Source: Planctomycetota bacterium
Lineage (GTDB): Bacteria; Planctomycetota; Planctomycetia; Pirellulales; Pirellulaceae
Reading direction: 5' to 3'
NCBI GenBank assembly: GCA_963204915.1
Contig: CAUJHS010000049.1
Coordinates: 62,001 to 126,000 of the forward strand
Length of the DNA: 64,000 bases
The translations under genes and the position numbers were made by a program. The notes beneath the pieces were generated by a model, which worked only from the letters and a program-made list of their open reading frames with translations, was not told where the DNA came from and did not search any database. Below are positions 1-8,986 of the stretch, piece after piece. Numbering within the stretch: the stretch's first letter is position 1; the number at the start of each line of letters is the position of its first letter.

Positions 1-1323
1 GTGATCGACCCACTGGCGCCCAAATTGCCGCACTTCGAGCCCAAGGCGAAACGCATTATCTATTTGCATTTGGAGGGGTCTCCACCCCACCTGGACTTAT
101 ACGACTATAAGCCCGAGTTAGTCAAATACAACGGGCAGGATTGTCCCGAACAGTTCCTGAAAGGGAAACGATTCGCTTTTACGTCCGGCACGCCGAAATT
201 GCTAGGAACCCCGCGCTCGTTTTCTCAGCATGGCGAAGGCGGGGTGTGGCTCTCCGACGCGGTGCCCAACTTTCACAACGTGGCGGACGAATTGTGTGTC
301 ATTCGCTCGATGCACACCGATCAATTCAATCATGCGCCTGCACAACTCCTGCTTTACACGGGGTCGCCGCGTCAGGGTCGGCCGTCGCTCGGAGCTTGGG
401 TGACCTATGGTTTAGGCTCGGAAAGCGAAAACTTGCCGGGTTTTGTAGTGCTGATTTCCAGCGGCGTTCAGCCTAGCAGCGGAAAAAACTCCTGGGGGAG
501 CGGTTTTTTGCCCTCGGTTTATCAGGGGGTGCAATGCCGCTCCAAGGGCGATCCCGTCCTCTACGTATCGAATCCTGAGGGCATGGACCGTACGATGCGT
601 CGCCAAACGCTCGATGCGCTGCGAGATTTGAACGAAATCCAAGCCGCCGAGTTAGGCCACCCCGAGACGTTGACTCGCATAGCCCAATACGAACTAGCTT
701 ACCGGATGCAGATTTCGGCGCCGGAGGTGATGGACATCACGCAGGAGTCGCAAGCTACGCTGGAAGCCTATGGCGCAAAACCCGGTGAAGCGAGCTTCGC
801 CAACAACTGTCTTCTCGCGCGGCGACTCGTGGAGCAAGGGGTGCGTTATGTCCAACTATTCGATTGGGGTTGGGATTTCCACGGCACCGGCCCGAATGAA
901 GACATTCGCGATGGTCTTACGAAAAAGTGCGCCACGATGGACAAACCCGTCGCGGCACTGATTCAAGACCTCAAGCAGCGTGGGCTGCTGGACGAAACAC
1001 TCATCATTTGCGGAGGAGAGTTTGGCCGAACCCCCTTCCGCGAGGGACGCACGGCAAGCGGCGCCATTCTCGGACGGGATCATTTCCCCGATTGTTACAG
1101 CATGTGGCTGGCGGGCGGCGGCATTCGTGGCGGTATGATGCATGGCGAATCGGACGAACTCGGGTTCTCCATCGCCCGCGATCCGGTTCATGTCCATGAC
1201 TTACAAGCCACGATCCTGCACCTGTTGGGCTTTAACCACGAACGTCTCACGTTCCGCTTTCAAGGACGCGACTACCGGTTGACCGACGTCCACGGTAAGG
1301 TGGTCAAAGAAATTCTCGCGTGA
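1..1323 (+). CDS. DUF1501 family protein, 5' end outside window
   Basis: The translated part (440 codons) matches the planctomycete DUF1501 family, whose fold belongs to the alkaline phosphatase/sulfatase superfamily. Visible family features are the early PLAPKLPHF and YLHLEGSPPHLDLYDYKP segments, GEFGRTPF near residue 339, and the C-terminal HDLQATILHLLG plus FQGRDYRLTDVHG block. Family members normally begin with a Tat or Sec signal and about 40-60 residues ahead of the PLAPK motif. Those are missing here, so the GTG at base 1 is probably not the start. DUF1501 genes usually sit next to DUF1549/DUF1553 cytochrome genes, and such a partner may lie upstream of the window. The substrate is unknown for the family. 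Confidence 0.9.
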   Translation: MIDPLAPKLPHFEPKAKRIIYLHLEGSPPHLDLYDYKPELVKYNGQDCPEQFLKGKRFAFTSGTPKLLGTPRSFSQHGEGGVWLSDAVPNFHNVADELCVIRSMHTDQFNHAPAQLLLYTGSPRQGRPSLGAWVTYGLGSESENLPGFVVLISSGVQPSSGKNSWGSGFLPSVYQGVQCRSKGDPVLYVSNPEGMDRTMRRQTLDALRDLNEIQAAELGHPETLTRIAQYELAYRMQISAPEVMDITQESQATLEAYGAKPGEASFANNCLLARRLVEQGVRYVQLFDWGWDFHGTGPNEDIRDGLTKKCATMDKPVAALIQDLKQRGLLDETLIICGGEFGRTPFREGRTASGAILGRDHFPDCYSMWLAGGGIRGGMMHGESDELGFSIARDPVHVHDLQATILHLLGFNHERLTFRFQGRDYRLTDVHGKVVKEILA

Positions 1324-1351
1324 CGGGACAAGGATACACGACCCCAGGCTA

Positions 1352-1381
1352 GGCGATTAGCCAAATCTTTAGCCAATCGCC
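1352..1381. terminator. hairpin between convergent genes
   Basis: GGCGATTAGC (1352-1361) pairs with GCCAATCGCC (1372-1381) around a 10-base loop, with one mismatch. It lies between the converging DUF1501 and adenylate kinase stop codons. There is no clear T-run, so it is at best a weak bidirectional terminator. Confidence 0.4.
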
Positions 1382-1423
1382 AACCTACGTCGACCAACGC
1401 CAAGTTGACGGTCAACGGCGAGC

Positions 1424-2188
1424 CTAGTTCGGGACCGCCGCAGCAATGCCCAAATGTTCGTGCAGGGCGGAGATGGCGCGATCGCGAATTTCTTCTGGGG
1501 CTCCTGCGGCGGGAATTCTTACAATTTTTCCCGTCCGAGTGTAGAAATCAATCAAAGGGCGAGTTTCTTCTTCGTATACGTGCATACGCACACGAATCGC
1601 CTCGGGACGATCATCGTCGCGCAATATCAGGCGACCGCCACATTGGTCGCAAATGTCGGGAATGGCCGGTGGACGCGCGGTGACGTGGAACACCGCACGG
1701 CATCCAGAGCACGTCCGGCGACCGCTCAAGCGCGCGACAATTTCCTCCAACGGAAGTTCAAAGCAAAGAACAGCGTCGAGCGTGATGTCCAACTCGGCGA
1801 GCATTTCGTCCAGCGCTTCGGCTTGACGCACTGTTCGGGGGAAGCCGTCCAGTAGGAATCCCCCTTGGCAGCGCAAACACTCGCCCCGCTCGCGCACCAT
1901 GGCTAAGACGACTTCATCGGAAACAAGCTGTCCGGCCTTCATTGCCTTGAGAGCCGATTTCATTGCAGGCGATACCGTTCCGTCGCATTTCGCGGCGCGA
2001 AACAAATCGCCCGTTGATAGATGGCAGGTTCGGAGCGTTTCGCAAAGGAGCAACGCTTGCGTGCCTTTGCCAACTCCAGGCGGACCGAGAAGAACCAATC
2101 GGTAGGGGTGATCCCTTGGGGGAGGGACAGGGTCGCAAGGAACCTCGCCGGCGGAAAACCAGCCGGCGCGTGTCGGATGCCCACTCAT
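1424..2188 (-). CDS. adk: adenylate kinase with N-terminal extension
   Basis: This catalyses ATP + AMP to 2 ADP in the cytoplasm. The P-loop GPPGVGKGT is at residues 35-43, followed by STGDLFR and the NMP-site segment LLDGFPRTVRQAE. The LID carries a zinc-binding pattern CSGC-x16-CDQC, as in Gram-positive and many other bacterial long-form enzymes. The start ATG at 2188 is backed by GAGGAG just upstream. That gives 254 residues and about 29 residues ahead of the first beta strand (tryptophan- and proline-containing), where most Adk proteins have fewer than five. An extra CLRC pair lies before the LLDGFPRT segment. The gene stands alone, not in a ribosomal-protein operon. Confidence 0.93.
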   Translation of the reverse strand: MSGHPTRAGWFSAGEVPCDPVPPPRDHPYRLVLLGPPGVGKGTQALLLCETLRTCHLSTGDLFRAAKCDGTVSPAMKSALKAMKAGQLVSDEVVLAMVRERGECLRCQGGFLLDGFPRTVRQAEALDEMLAELDITLDAVLCFELPLEEIVARLSGRRTCSGCRAVFHVTARPPAIPDICDQCGGRLILRDDDRPEAIRVRMHVYEEETRPLIDFYTRTGKIVRIPAAGAPEEIRDRAISALHEHLGIAAAVPN

Positions 2189-2661
2189 GACCGTCTCCTC
2201 GTAAACGCCACCCGTACCTAATCACGAACCTGTTTCATGTTGCCGGTTCGAGGATTGGGATCGAGTGAGCGACTCTAAGAGTGTGTGATTTTCAACGAAG
2301 AAAAACGACCAAATGCTCCATCATGACGCAATGCCTGGGAGTGCGTCGGCAACTATCACAGAGAGTGATGATCCAGAATGTCAGTTGGTTCATACCTCTG
2401 TTGGTAGCCAAAACCATGTTGGACTGCCGAACTATTTATAACCAGTATTGCTGTTGCTATGCAACTAGCTTTTCACCCCGCGTGTGTACTGGCATGTTCT
2501 AAGTTGTTTTTTCGCTGGGGCTTATGACCGAGGTTACGCCGGTGGTGCGGCATGAACTCGCATATACTTCATGAACGATAGGGGCGTCGCTGAGTCTCGA
2601 TGTTCAAGTGGGACCTCTGAAAGTGCAACGCCTGATACGGCTTCGTGCCCGAAGCAAAACG
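2189..2661. other. intergenic stretch without a supported gene
   Basis: These 473 bases lie between the adenylate kinase start and the M16 gene stop, both on the minus strand. The only open frame of note (2281-2502, plus strand) has no ribosome site and a cysteine-rich, unfamiliar translation, so it is not called. A six-base stem GCTTCG/CGAAGC (2640-2655) lies just past the M16 stop but has no T-run. The adk promoter should lie in this stretch, but no convincing -35/-10 pair was seen. Confidence 0.5.
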
Positions 2662-3900
2662 TCACTGCGAGGGCAACGCGAGCGCATCTTGACCTAACGT
2701 GACGATGGTGAAGTTTTGTGGCGGATTCGCCGCAAGATAGGCATTGATTTGGTCCACGGTCAGTGCGTCGATAATCTGCTCAACTTCGTCGAGCGTTTGT
2801 ACACGTCCAAGGTAATACCAATCGCCCGCGTTGCTCGCAGCGCGCGCCGGGCTGGACTCTTGTTGCATCACCAGGCCCGATTTGATTCGGACTTTGACCC
2901 GTTGCAGTTCGTCGTGTCGAATTCCGTCACGCAGCTTAACCAGTTCGGCCACCATGACATCGAGCGTTTGTTGAGCCCGGTCAGCGCCAGTTCCGGCGTA
3001 ACAGATGACGGCGCCATAGTTTTGCGTCGACGCATTCGACGCCCACACGGCGTAACTCAAACCGCGATTCTCGCGCACCTCGGTGAAAAACCGAGAACTC
3101 ATGCCATCGCTGAGAACGCCCACGGCCGCCCTGGCGAGGAAGTAATCGGGGTGTGCATACGGCACGCTGTCGTAGGCAATGCCAATATGCGTTTGCGCCG
3201 AAGAGTGGGCGATGTGCTCGTGACCACGCGCCGCCGGCGTTTCGACCCAGGCCGATACGGGCTGCGGAACCCAATCGCCAAATAGGTCTTCCACCGTGGT
3301 CCTCAGCGCGTTCCAGTCGATCTTGCCGGCCACGCTCAAGATGGCGCCGTCGGGCTGGAAGTATCGCTCAAAAAAACCACGCACATCGTCCAACGACATC
3401 GCCGAGAGCGACTCTTTTGTCCCCTGTCGCGCCCGGCCAAAGGGATCAGGATACTGGCGGCGCCGAAGTTCTTGAATTACACGAGTGTATAAATCATCCT
3501 CCACCGCGCGAACTTCCTGAAGGCACACTTGTCGCGCGTCGTCGAACTGGTCCTCGGGCAAGTGGGGTCTGCGGACCAGATCGGCGAAAATGCTCAAAGC
3601 CGTAGGCAGGTTTTCCGCGAGCAGGGCGCCGCCGAAATTCGTATGGGCATGCGAAATGGACGAAGACCAATCGACGCCGCGACGCTCCAAATCGTCCACG
3701 AACTGCCGACTGGTTCGTTCGCCGCAACCGCGCTGCAGCATTTCGCAAGTGAGATTGGCCAGACCGAGCTGGTCCGCGGGATCCCAGGCATAGCCGGCAG
3801 GCGTGACCAACGAGAACGCCGCAGACTCGAGCCAACCCATAGGTTCGGCCAACAGCGTCAGTCCATTCTCCAAACGATGCACCAAGATCGACTTATTCAA
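2662..3900 (-). CDS. M16 peptidase-like protein lacking the zinc motif
   Basis: The 412-residue protein has the two-lobed M16 (pitrilysin/processing peptidase) pattern. The HxxEH zinc site that should follow G46-x-A48 reads N49-LT-C52-E53, so both histidines are lost. The C-terminal lobe keeps the RENRGLSYAV segment, the Arg/Tyr element that the non-catalytic chain supplies in two-chain M16B enzymes. It is therefore best read as the inactive partner of a heterodimeric M16 peptidase. No HxxEH-bearing M16 gene lies next to it or anywhere in the window. The start is a TTG at 3900 with AGGAA five bases upstream. No signal peptide is evident. An M16-derived scaffold without peptidase activity is the alternative. 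Confidence 0.85.
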   Translation of the reverse strand: MNKSILVHRLENGLTLLAEPMGWLESAAFSLVTPAGYAWDPADQLGLANLTCEMLQRGCGERTSRQFVDDLERRGVDWSSSISHAHTNFGGALLAENLPTALSIFADLVRRPHLPEDQFDDARQVCLQEVRAVEDDLYTRVIQELRRRQYPDPFGRARQGTKESLSAMSLDDVRGFFERYFQPDGAILSVAGKIDWNALRTTVEDLFGDWVPQPVSAWVETPAARGHEHIAHSSAQTHIGIAYDSVPYAHPDYFLARAAVGVLSDGMSSRFFTEVRENRGLSYAVWASNASTQNYGAVICYAGTGADRAQQTLDVMVAELVKLRDGIRHDELQRVKVRIKSGLVMQQESSPARAASNAGDWYYLGRVQTLDEVEQIIDALTVDQINAYLAANPPQNFTIVTLGQDALALPSQ

Positions 3901-3992
3901 CGGAATTCCTGCGAAAAACGGCTAGGGATAAGGAACAATGCGGAGTGTAAGCTTGCCAAACTTTGTATCAGTAGACCGCCGTAGCGCAACGT

Positions 3993-5153
3993 TCACAAGA
4001 GGCGTTGTCGATCGGCTAACCCCTCCAAAGCAAGTTGTAAATCGCTTAACGCACCGTGAGTTTCACACCAGTCGACAACCTGGCGGCACCGCTCCGAGCG
4101 CGATAAGCAAAGTGACGGCATCTCCTCCCACGGCAGGTTCAATGTGTAGGCGAGGGTGTCCAAATGGTAGGCGGGGCGCGTTTCCTCGATTCGCTTTTGG
4201 AGGGCCTCACGTTCGGGCGTTACCTGAGCGTACACCAACTCCCCATAACGCCGCCAATCTTGGTTCTCCCACTTTTTTTCTTGCGGCGGAGCGCAGCGTG
4301 TCGGAATGAGGTTTGGATCTTCCTCGTTGGCGATGGTTTGCGCCACGGCTTCGTCCAACTGCCGCACCCACGCCACGGCGCCGTCATGCGGTCGACGGTT
4401 AGGTTCAGGATCGAGCGCCTGTGCTAAGTGCGCTGCTTCGCGTAAGTTCAAACTTGAGGGGGAATTCCCACGGTCGACCGCGTCCAAATATCGCCCCGGC
4501 GTTAACCCTGTTACGAGTCGCAGATAGCTGGCCGCCAAGCAATAAAGATCGTTCGTTGCGTGGGATTCGCCGCGTTGTTGCATCTCGGGCGGCCAGTAAT
4601 TGTCGGTCCCGACAAACGTGCCGCAGTAAGTGGAAAGTCCCACCTGTTTCGCGAGGCCCAAGTCGCAAAGTCTTGCTGTATCGCCATCCAACAAGATATT
4701 TTCCGGCTTCACGTCACGATGATGAAAGCCGTGGTCATTCAGCAAGTCGATGGTCCGGGCGACTTGTTTCAGATAATCGAGGAGCTTTTTGCGTTTCTCT
4801 GGGTTGGTTTCACCCCGCCACCACGTAAAGAGATTCGCCGTGGCCAGTTGCCAGATCGTGGCGTAATAGTGCGTATATGCGTGCTCGCCGACGGTCAATC
4901 GTAGTGGGAACTCTTCAATAAAGCCAATACAATTAAGGATTTCGGTAATCGAGACAAGCTGCCGCAGTGTCGCTTGCTCTTGCTGGACGAGTCTACCGGA
5001 CGGCGAATCGTCCAGAGGATGGACACAAATTCGCAACGCCCGAGGAAGGCCACGATGTTTCACCCCCCAGACTTCCGCAAACGAACCCGATCCCAGCGGT
5101 TGTTCTAAGATAATATTTGAACGCTCAAGTTCGCATCGGAGCGGGTCGTTCAC
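3993..5153 (-). CDS. Ser/Thr protein kinase (Hanks type), Arg at the Lys position
   Basis: A cytoplasmic kinase domain fills most of the 386 residues. The Gly loop GSGSFAEVW is near residues 21-29, HRDVKPEN at 145-152 and DLGLAK at 164-169 (DFG as DLG). The activation and APE region follows as GTDNYWPPEM. The invariant lysine of subdomain II appears as arginine (ALRICV, about residue 41), so ATP phosphotransfer may be weak or absent. The GTG at 5153 was chosen because AGGAG lies seven bases upstream. A TTG 78 bases further out has no such site. No transmembrane helix is evident. The C-terminal 100 residues are helical and unassigned. It is transcribed divergently from the cytochrome gene. Confidence 0.88.
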   Translation of the reverse strand: MNDPLRCELERSNIILEQPLGSGSFAEVWGVKHRGLPRALRICVHPLDDSPSGRLVQQEQATLRQLVSITEILNCIGFIEEFPLRLTVGEHAYTHYYATIWQLATANLFTWWRGETNPEKRKKLLDYLKQVARTIDLLNDHGFHHRDVKPENILLDGDTARLCDLGLAKQVGLSTYCGTFVGTDNYWPPEMQQRGESHATNDLYCLAASYLRLVTGLTPGRYLDAVDRGNSPSSLNLREAAHLAQALDPEPNRRPHDGAVAWVRQLDEAVAQTIANEEDPNLIPTRCAPPQEKKWENQDWRRYGELVYAQVTPEREALQKRIEETRPAYHLDTLAYTLNLPWEEMPSLCLSRSERCRQVVDWCETHGALSDLQLALEGLADRQRLL

Positions 5154-5484
5154 AGCTCGTCTCCTGTTTTCTCGGTCGTTACCTCCCATCTTAACGGGAC
5201 TTACGACGCCGCCGCAAATCGCAAATACCAAACGAAACGCTCTCGCCGCCGAAACGGACGATTTTTACCTGCCGGTGCTGCGTAAAGTACAAGTAGGTCG
5301 AGACCCGTGCGCGTTCCGACGGTTGTCACGTACCAAATCGAATAAGTGCGGAATGTCCGGTAAGTTGACTTTTTCCGGATTGCGCAGGAGACTTTCAAAC
5401 GCACAAGCAATAGTTCTTTTGGCGTACCATTATGCTGCCCGGTGGCGCCGGCGCCTTGTAAGACTTCTTTTCAGCAATTCCATA

Positions 5485-7260
5485 ATGCGACTTCGCCTTG
5501 TTCTCTTCGTCGGGATGGTAGGATTGTGCCTTTGCTCTGCGAGGGCAGATGAACCCAAGGTCGGCTCTGGCGATGCGGATCTCGCCCGACAAGGTTTTGC
5601 TTTGGTCGTTAATTATTGTGGCAAGTGCCATGGAAAAGGGGCGTCGGAAGGCGGCGGCGACCTGGATGTGACCGAACCTGCCAAATTTGCGGATAGCGGC
5701 TACATCGACGCCGAAAATCCTGAAGAATCTTATCTTTGGCAACGTATCGCCTCGGGTGAGATGCCGCCTGAGGGCGAGCCGCAACTTACCGTGCACGAAG
5801 GCGAGATCCTGAAACAATGGATCGCGGCCGGAGCCCCCAAACCGGAACGTAAGGGCCGGGCGTTCAAATCGGTATTAGCCGTTCATCGGGCTATTTTGGC
5901 CGATTTGCAGGCCGCATCGGTTCGGGATCGCTCGCACCTGGTCTACTTCACGCTGGTTCATCTCTACAACCATCCCGATGTCTCGGATTTTGACCTGCGC
6001 TTGTATCGGGCGGCGCTTTCGAAGGCGATCAACAGTCTGAGTTGGGAGCCCGATCTTGTGATACCCCAGCCGATCGATCCCGAGGCAACCATTTTGCGCG
6101 TTGATCTTCGCAAACTCGGTTGGAACCACGATGATTGGACGGCGATTCTGACAGCGTATCCCTATGGATTGACCTATGGCGACGTACGGGATGAAAATTT
6201 GGCGGAAACGGCCCATAAGATCAGTCAAATTTCCAGCACGCGACCTAACGGAGAACTCATGGCGATTCGCGCCGACTGGTTCGTCGTAAACGCCACGCGA
6301 CCGCCGTTGTACCACCGCCTGCTCGATATTCCCAAGAATGACGAAGAGTTAGAGCGTACGTTGGGTGTTCGGCCGGAACAGAACTTTTTGAATGACCGTT
6401 TGCACCGTGCGGGGTTTGCCGAGAGCGGCGTCTCGACGGCGAACCGTCTGGTGGAACGGCACGATTCGGAAATTTTTCCGAATGGTTACTACTGGAAAAG
6501 TTATGATTTCCGCGAGGATAACGCGGGGAGTAACTTGTTTCAGAAACCACTCGGTCCTGAATTCTCGCATAATCCGCACAACGAGTTCGCATTTGAACAC
6601 GATGGCGGAGAGTTGATTTTCTCCCTGCCGAACGGCATGCAAGGCTACATGTTGGTAGGGGCCGACGGTAAACGGATTGATGCGGGCCCCATTGAAGTCG
6701 TACAGGATTCCAAACGGACAAGCGGTTCGCCAGTCGTTGTGAATGGAATCTCGTGTATGCATTGTCACAGCCGAGGGATGATACCCTTTCGCGATGCCGT
6801 CCGCGAAGGTGTTGCTTTGTTTGGCGATGCACGTCGCAAGGTTTTTGATATCTACCCGGTTCAGGAGGAGATGGACAAACTCGTCAAACATGACTCCGAT
6901 GCGTTCGCCGATGCGCTCAAGCAGGTGATTGGCCCCTTCCTGCAGGTCGAAGAGGATAAGTCGAAAGACCTTGAGCTATTTCCTGAGCCCATCGGGGCCG
7001 TGGCGCGAGCGTATCACCGGAATGTTGGCGTGTTGGAGGCTGCGTGTGAATTGGGATTTGGCGACCCTGAGCAATTGAAAACAGCGATTCTTCATAACGG
7101 CGAACTGCGCCGCAGAGCCGTCGCCCCCCTGGCGGCAGGACGCACAATTGACCGCGCTTTCTGGGAGAGCAAAGAGGGGGTCATGTCGCCCATGCAGGAG
7201 GTAGCGCGCTTACTGGACTTTGGTACGCCGCACGTGATCCTGAATTTGGACGAGCCGTAA
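5485..7260 (+). CDS. secreted di-heme c-type cytochrome, planctomycete type
   Basis: The 591-residue protein starts with a Sec signal (MRLRLVLFVGMVGLCLCSARA). Next comes a planctomycete cytochrome C domain with the heme site CGKCH at 45-49 and the EIL(K)QWIAAGAP ending typical of that family. A second CxxCH (CMHCH, 424-428) follows a roughly 300-residue region that carries no DUF1549/DUF1553 pattern I can recognise. It probably acts in the periplasm as a redox or sensor protein. The ATG at 5485 was chosen because the signal peptide begins there. The frame stays open upstream to 5275 but that part is not signal-like. It stands alone, with the kinase gene divergent. Confidence 0.85.
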   Translation: MRLRLVLFVGMVGLCLCSARADEPKVGSGDADLARQGFALVVNYCGKCHGKGASEGGGDLDVTEPAKFADSGYIDAENPEESYLWQRIASGEMPPEGEPQLTVHEGEILKQWIAAGAPKPERKGRAFKSVLAVHRAILADLQAASVRDRSHLVYFTLVHLYNHPDVSDFDLRLYRAALSKAINSLSWEPDLVIPQPIDPEATILRVDLRKLGWNHDDWTAILTAYPYGLTYGDVRDENLAETAHKISQISSTRPNGELMAIRADWFVVNATRPPLYHRLLDIPKNDEELERTLGVRPEQNFLNDRLHRAGFAESGVSTANRLVERHDSEIFPNGYYWKSYDFREDNAGSNLFQKPLGPEFSHNPHNEFAFEHDGGELIFSLPNGMQGYMLVGADGKRIDAGPIEVVQDSKRTSGSPVVVNGISCMHCHSRGMIPFRDAVREGVALFGDARRKVFDIYPVQEEMDKLVKHDSDAFADALKQVIGPFLQVEEDKSKDLELFPEPIGAVARAYHRNVGVLEAACELGFGDPEQLKTAILHNGELRRRAVAPLAAGRTIDRAFWESKEGVMSPMQEVARLLDFGTPHVILNLDEP

Positions 7261-7448
7261 GTCGCTTGGCGATTTTCGAGCAAAACGGCGCAAAGACCGT
7301 CGCGAGTGTCGATTTGTTAGCGCGAGCGGCCGGGTTGTCCGGTGGTTTGAAGTAATCCGAATAGAGTTAATGAAGCGCTGCCTCCTAGCGCGTCAAAGTC
7401 GAGTGATCCTATCGCCTCGCATCGGACTTGATTTTCAGGAGTTCGCTC

Positions 7449-8939
7449 GTGGAATTTCGTCGATTTGTCCGTCGGTTCATCGTGTCGTGCACGTTTGCCG
7501 CTATGGCGGCTAGTTTGACGCACTCGGGAAGCGCGTCCGAGTCGCTCCGCCCCTCGCTGGCCAAAATTGCTGAGGCCGTGGCGAAAATCGCAGAATCACG
7601 GGGCGGCGGTTCCGTTGCGATCGGCCAATTTACGGGCCCTCCCACCTTGCAGTCGAATGCGGGTCCCGGCATTCAGAAAGTGCTCACTGATGAACTGGCG
7701 AATAACGGTGTCAGAATCGCCAAGTTTAACGCCGACCTGGGAATCCGAGGTGAATATCTTTACACGTCCGCCGAGTCGTCGCCGAATGCCGTTTTCAAGC
7801 AAATCCGCCTGAAGGTCGTGCTGACAGATGGAAGCGGTCAGGCCCTGACTTCGCTCAATCGAGATATCGATCTTAACCCGAGTGTGATAGATGACGAATC
7901 GATTGACGTCGATCCGGCAAAACGAAAAATCAAGATTCGTGACGGCGCGATCGACCTCGATACGCTGACAGGAGGCGCCGATGCGGCGGAACTCCTTGGT
8001 GTTACCTGGGATTTCGAACGCAACGGCTTGGGCCTCGATTTGACTAAAGACGTCGTCGCCGACAGCTTTGCGAACCCCATGGCTCAAATCGTCAACGGCA
8101 CGGCCGTGCGATCCAGCCCCACTAGTCCTTACTTTGTCGAAGTGTTCGTCGGCAGCCGACCTTTGCCCCTTCGATTGGAAGACGGTCAACCGACGGTGAA
8201 CTTGAGCAAAGGCCAAACCTTTGTACTGCGAGTCACGAATCGGGCGTCGCACGATGTTTCGGCCGCCGTTGCTCTCGATGGCGTCAATTCGTTCGCATTC
8301 AGCCGTGAACGCGGCGCCGATGGACGCCCGTTAGCCCGTTATGTGATTGGCCGAAACCGACCCATGTGGATTAAAGGGTGGCACGAGACATTCGCGTCAA
8401 ACCGCGCATTTAGTGTGGCGACATTCAGCGCGGCCTCGGAACCGAACCCAAGTCCGGCTGCGCAATTTGGTACGGAGAGCAGCCTGGGCATGATTACGGT
8501 GGTGATTCGCGGCTCCTGGCAAGCTCACGAATCGCCGCCCCCGGACGAACCCGGCCAGAATTTGGTCGAAAGCGCCGCGCCCGAGGCGGCTCCAGGTTTG
8601 GCGACCACAGGTTTGCCTGACGCTCCCGCTGCCGACGTTGGTCCGCTCGTTCCCGGCAACGCGGTTTTTCCGACACAACCAACGCTTGACGAACCCCCCC
8701 CCGTGGTTAGCCGTACGCCAACATCGGGCCCGTCGTTTCCTGAGGTAGAGCAAACTCGCGGGGCACCGATTCGAGCCGGTACGGGAACGATCAACGAACC
8801 GGGGAGCCCAGACGAATCCGCTGACGCTGGTCCATTGGCAATCGTGCAAGGCAAGAAACAGTCGCAAGAAAGTCACGCGACCGCCGGGCGTCAAAAAGGC
8901 GTCGTTCGCTCGATCATCACCATTCGCTATGACCGGTAG
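7449..8939 (+). CDS. secreted protein with FlgO/CsgG-like region, tandem copy 1
   Basis: Function is unknown. The 496-residue protein starts at GTG 7449, seven bases after AGGAG, with a signal peptide ending near SHSGSASES. Residues about 30-140 have the alternating pattern of FlgO/CsgG/TolB-N-type domains: a helix, then VAIGQFTGPP, then a helix (GIQKVLTDELANNGV), then LGIRGEYLY and VVLTDGSGQALTSLNRDI. The middle holds LLGVTWDFERNGLGLDLTKD and a beta-rich part. Residues about 365-475 are a Pro/Ala-rich linker, and the C-terminus ends SIITIRYD. It is clearly homologous to the next gene over its whole length apart from the linker. The FlgO/CsgG relation is an inference from pattern, not a search. 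Confidence 0.75.
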   Translation: MEFRRFVRRFIVSCTFAAMAASLTHSGSASESLRPSLAKIAEAVAKIAESRGGGSVAIGQFTGPPTLQSNAGPGIQKVLTDELANNGVRIAKFNADLGIRGEYLYTSAESSPNAVFKQIRLKVVLTDGSGQALTSLNRDIDLNPSVIDDESIDVDPAKRKIKIRDGAIDLDTLTGGADAAELLGVTWDFERNGLGLDLTKDVVADSFANPMAQIVNGTAVRSSPTSPYFVEVFVGSRPLPLRLEDGQPTVNLSKGQTFVLRVTNRASHDVSAAVALDGVNSFAFSRERGADGRPLARYVIGRNRPMWIKGWHETFASNRAFSVATFSAASEPNPSPAAQFGTESSLGMITVVIRGSWQAHESPPPDEPGQNLVESAAPEAAPGLATTGLPDAPAADVGPLVPGNAVFPTQPTLDEPPPVVSRTPTSGPSFPEVEQTRGAPIRAGTGTINEPGSPDESADAGPLAIVQGKKQSQESHATAGRQKGVVRSIITIRYDR

Positions 8940-8986
8940 AAGCACCTTCTTGACCGCCACTTGCGCACCTCAACCAAGAGCCTCCT

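Noticed and set aside
2281..2502. 73-codon open frame in the gap between adk and the M16 gene
   Set aside because: No ribosome site, cysteine-rich atypical translation, no recognisable domain.
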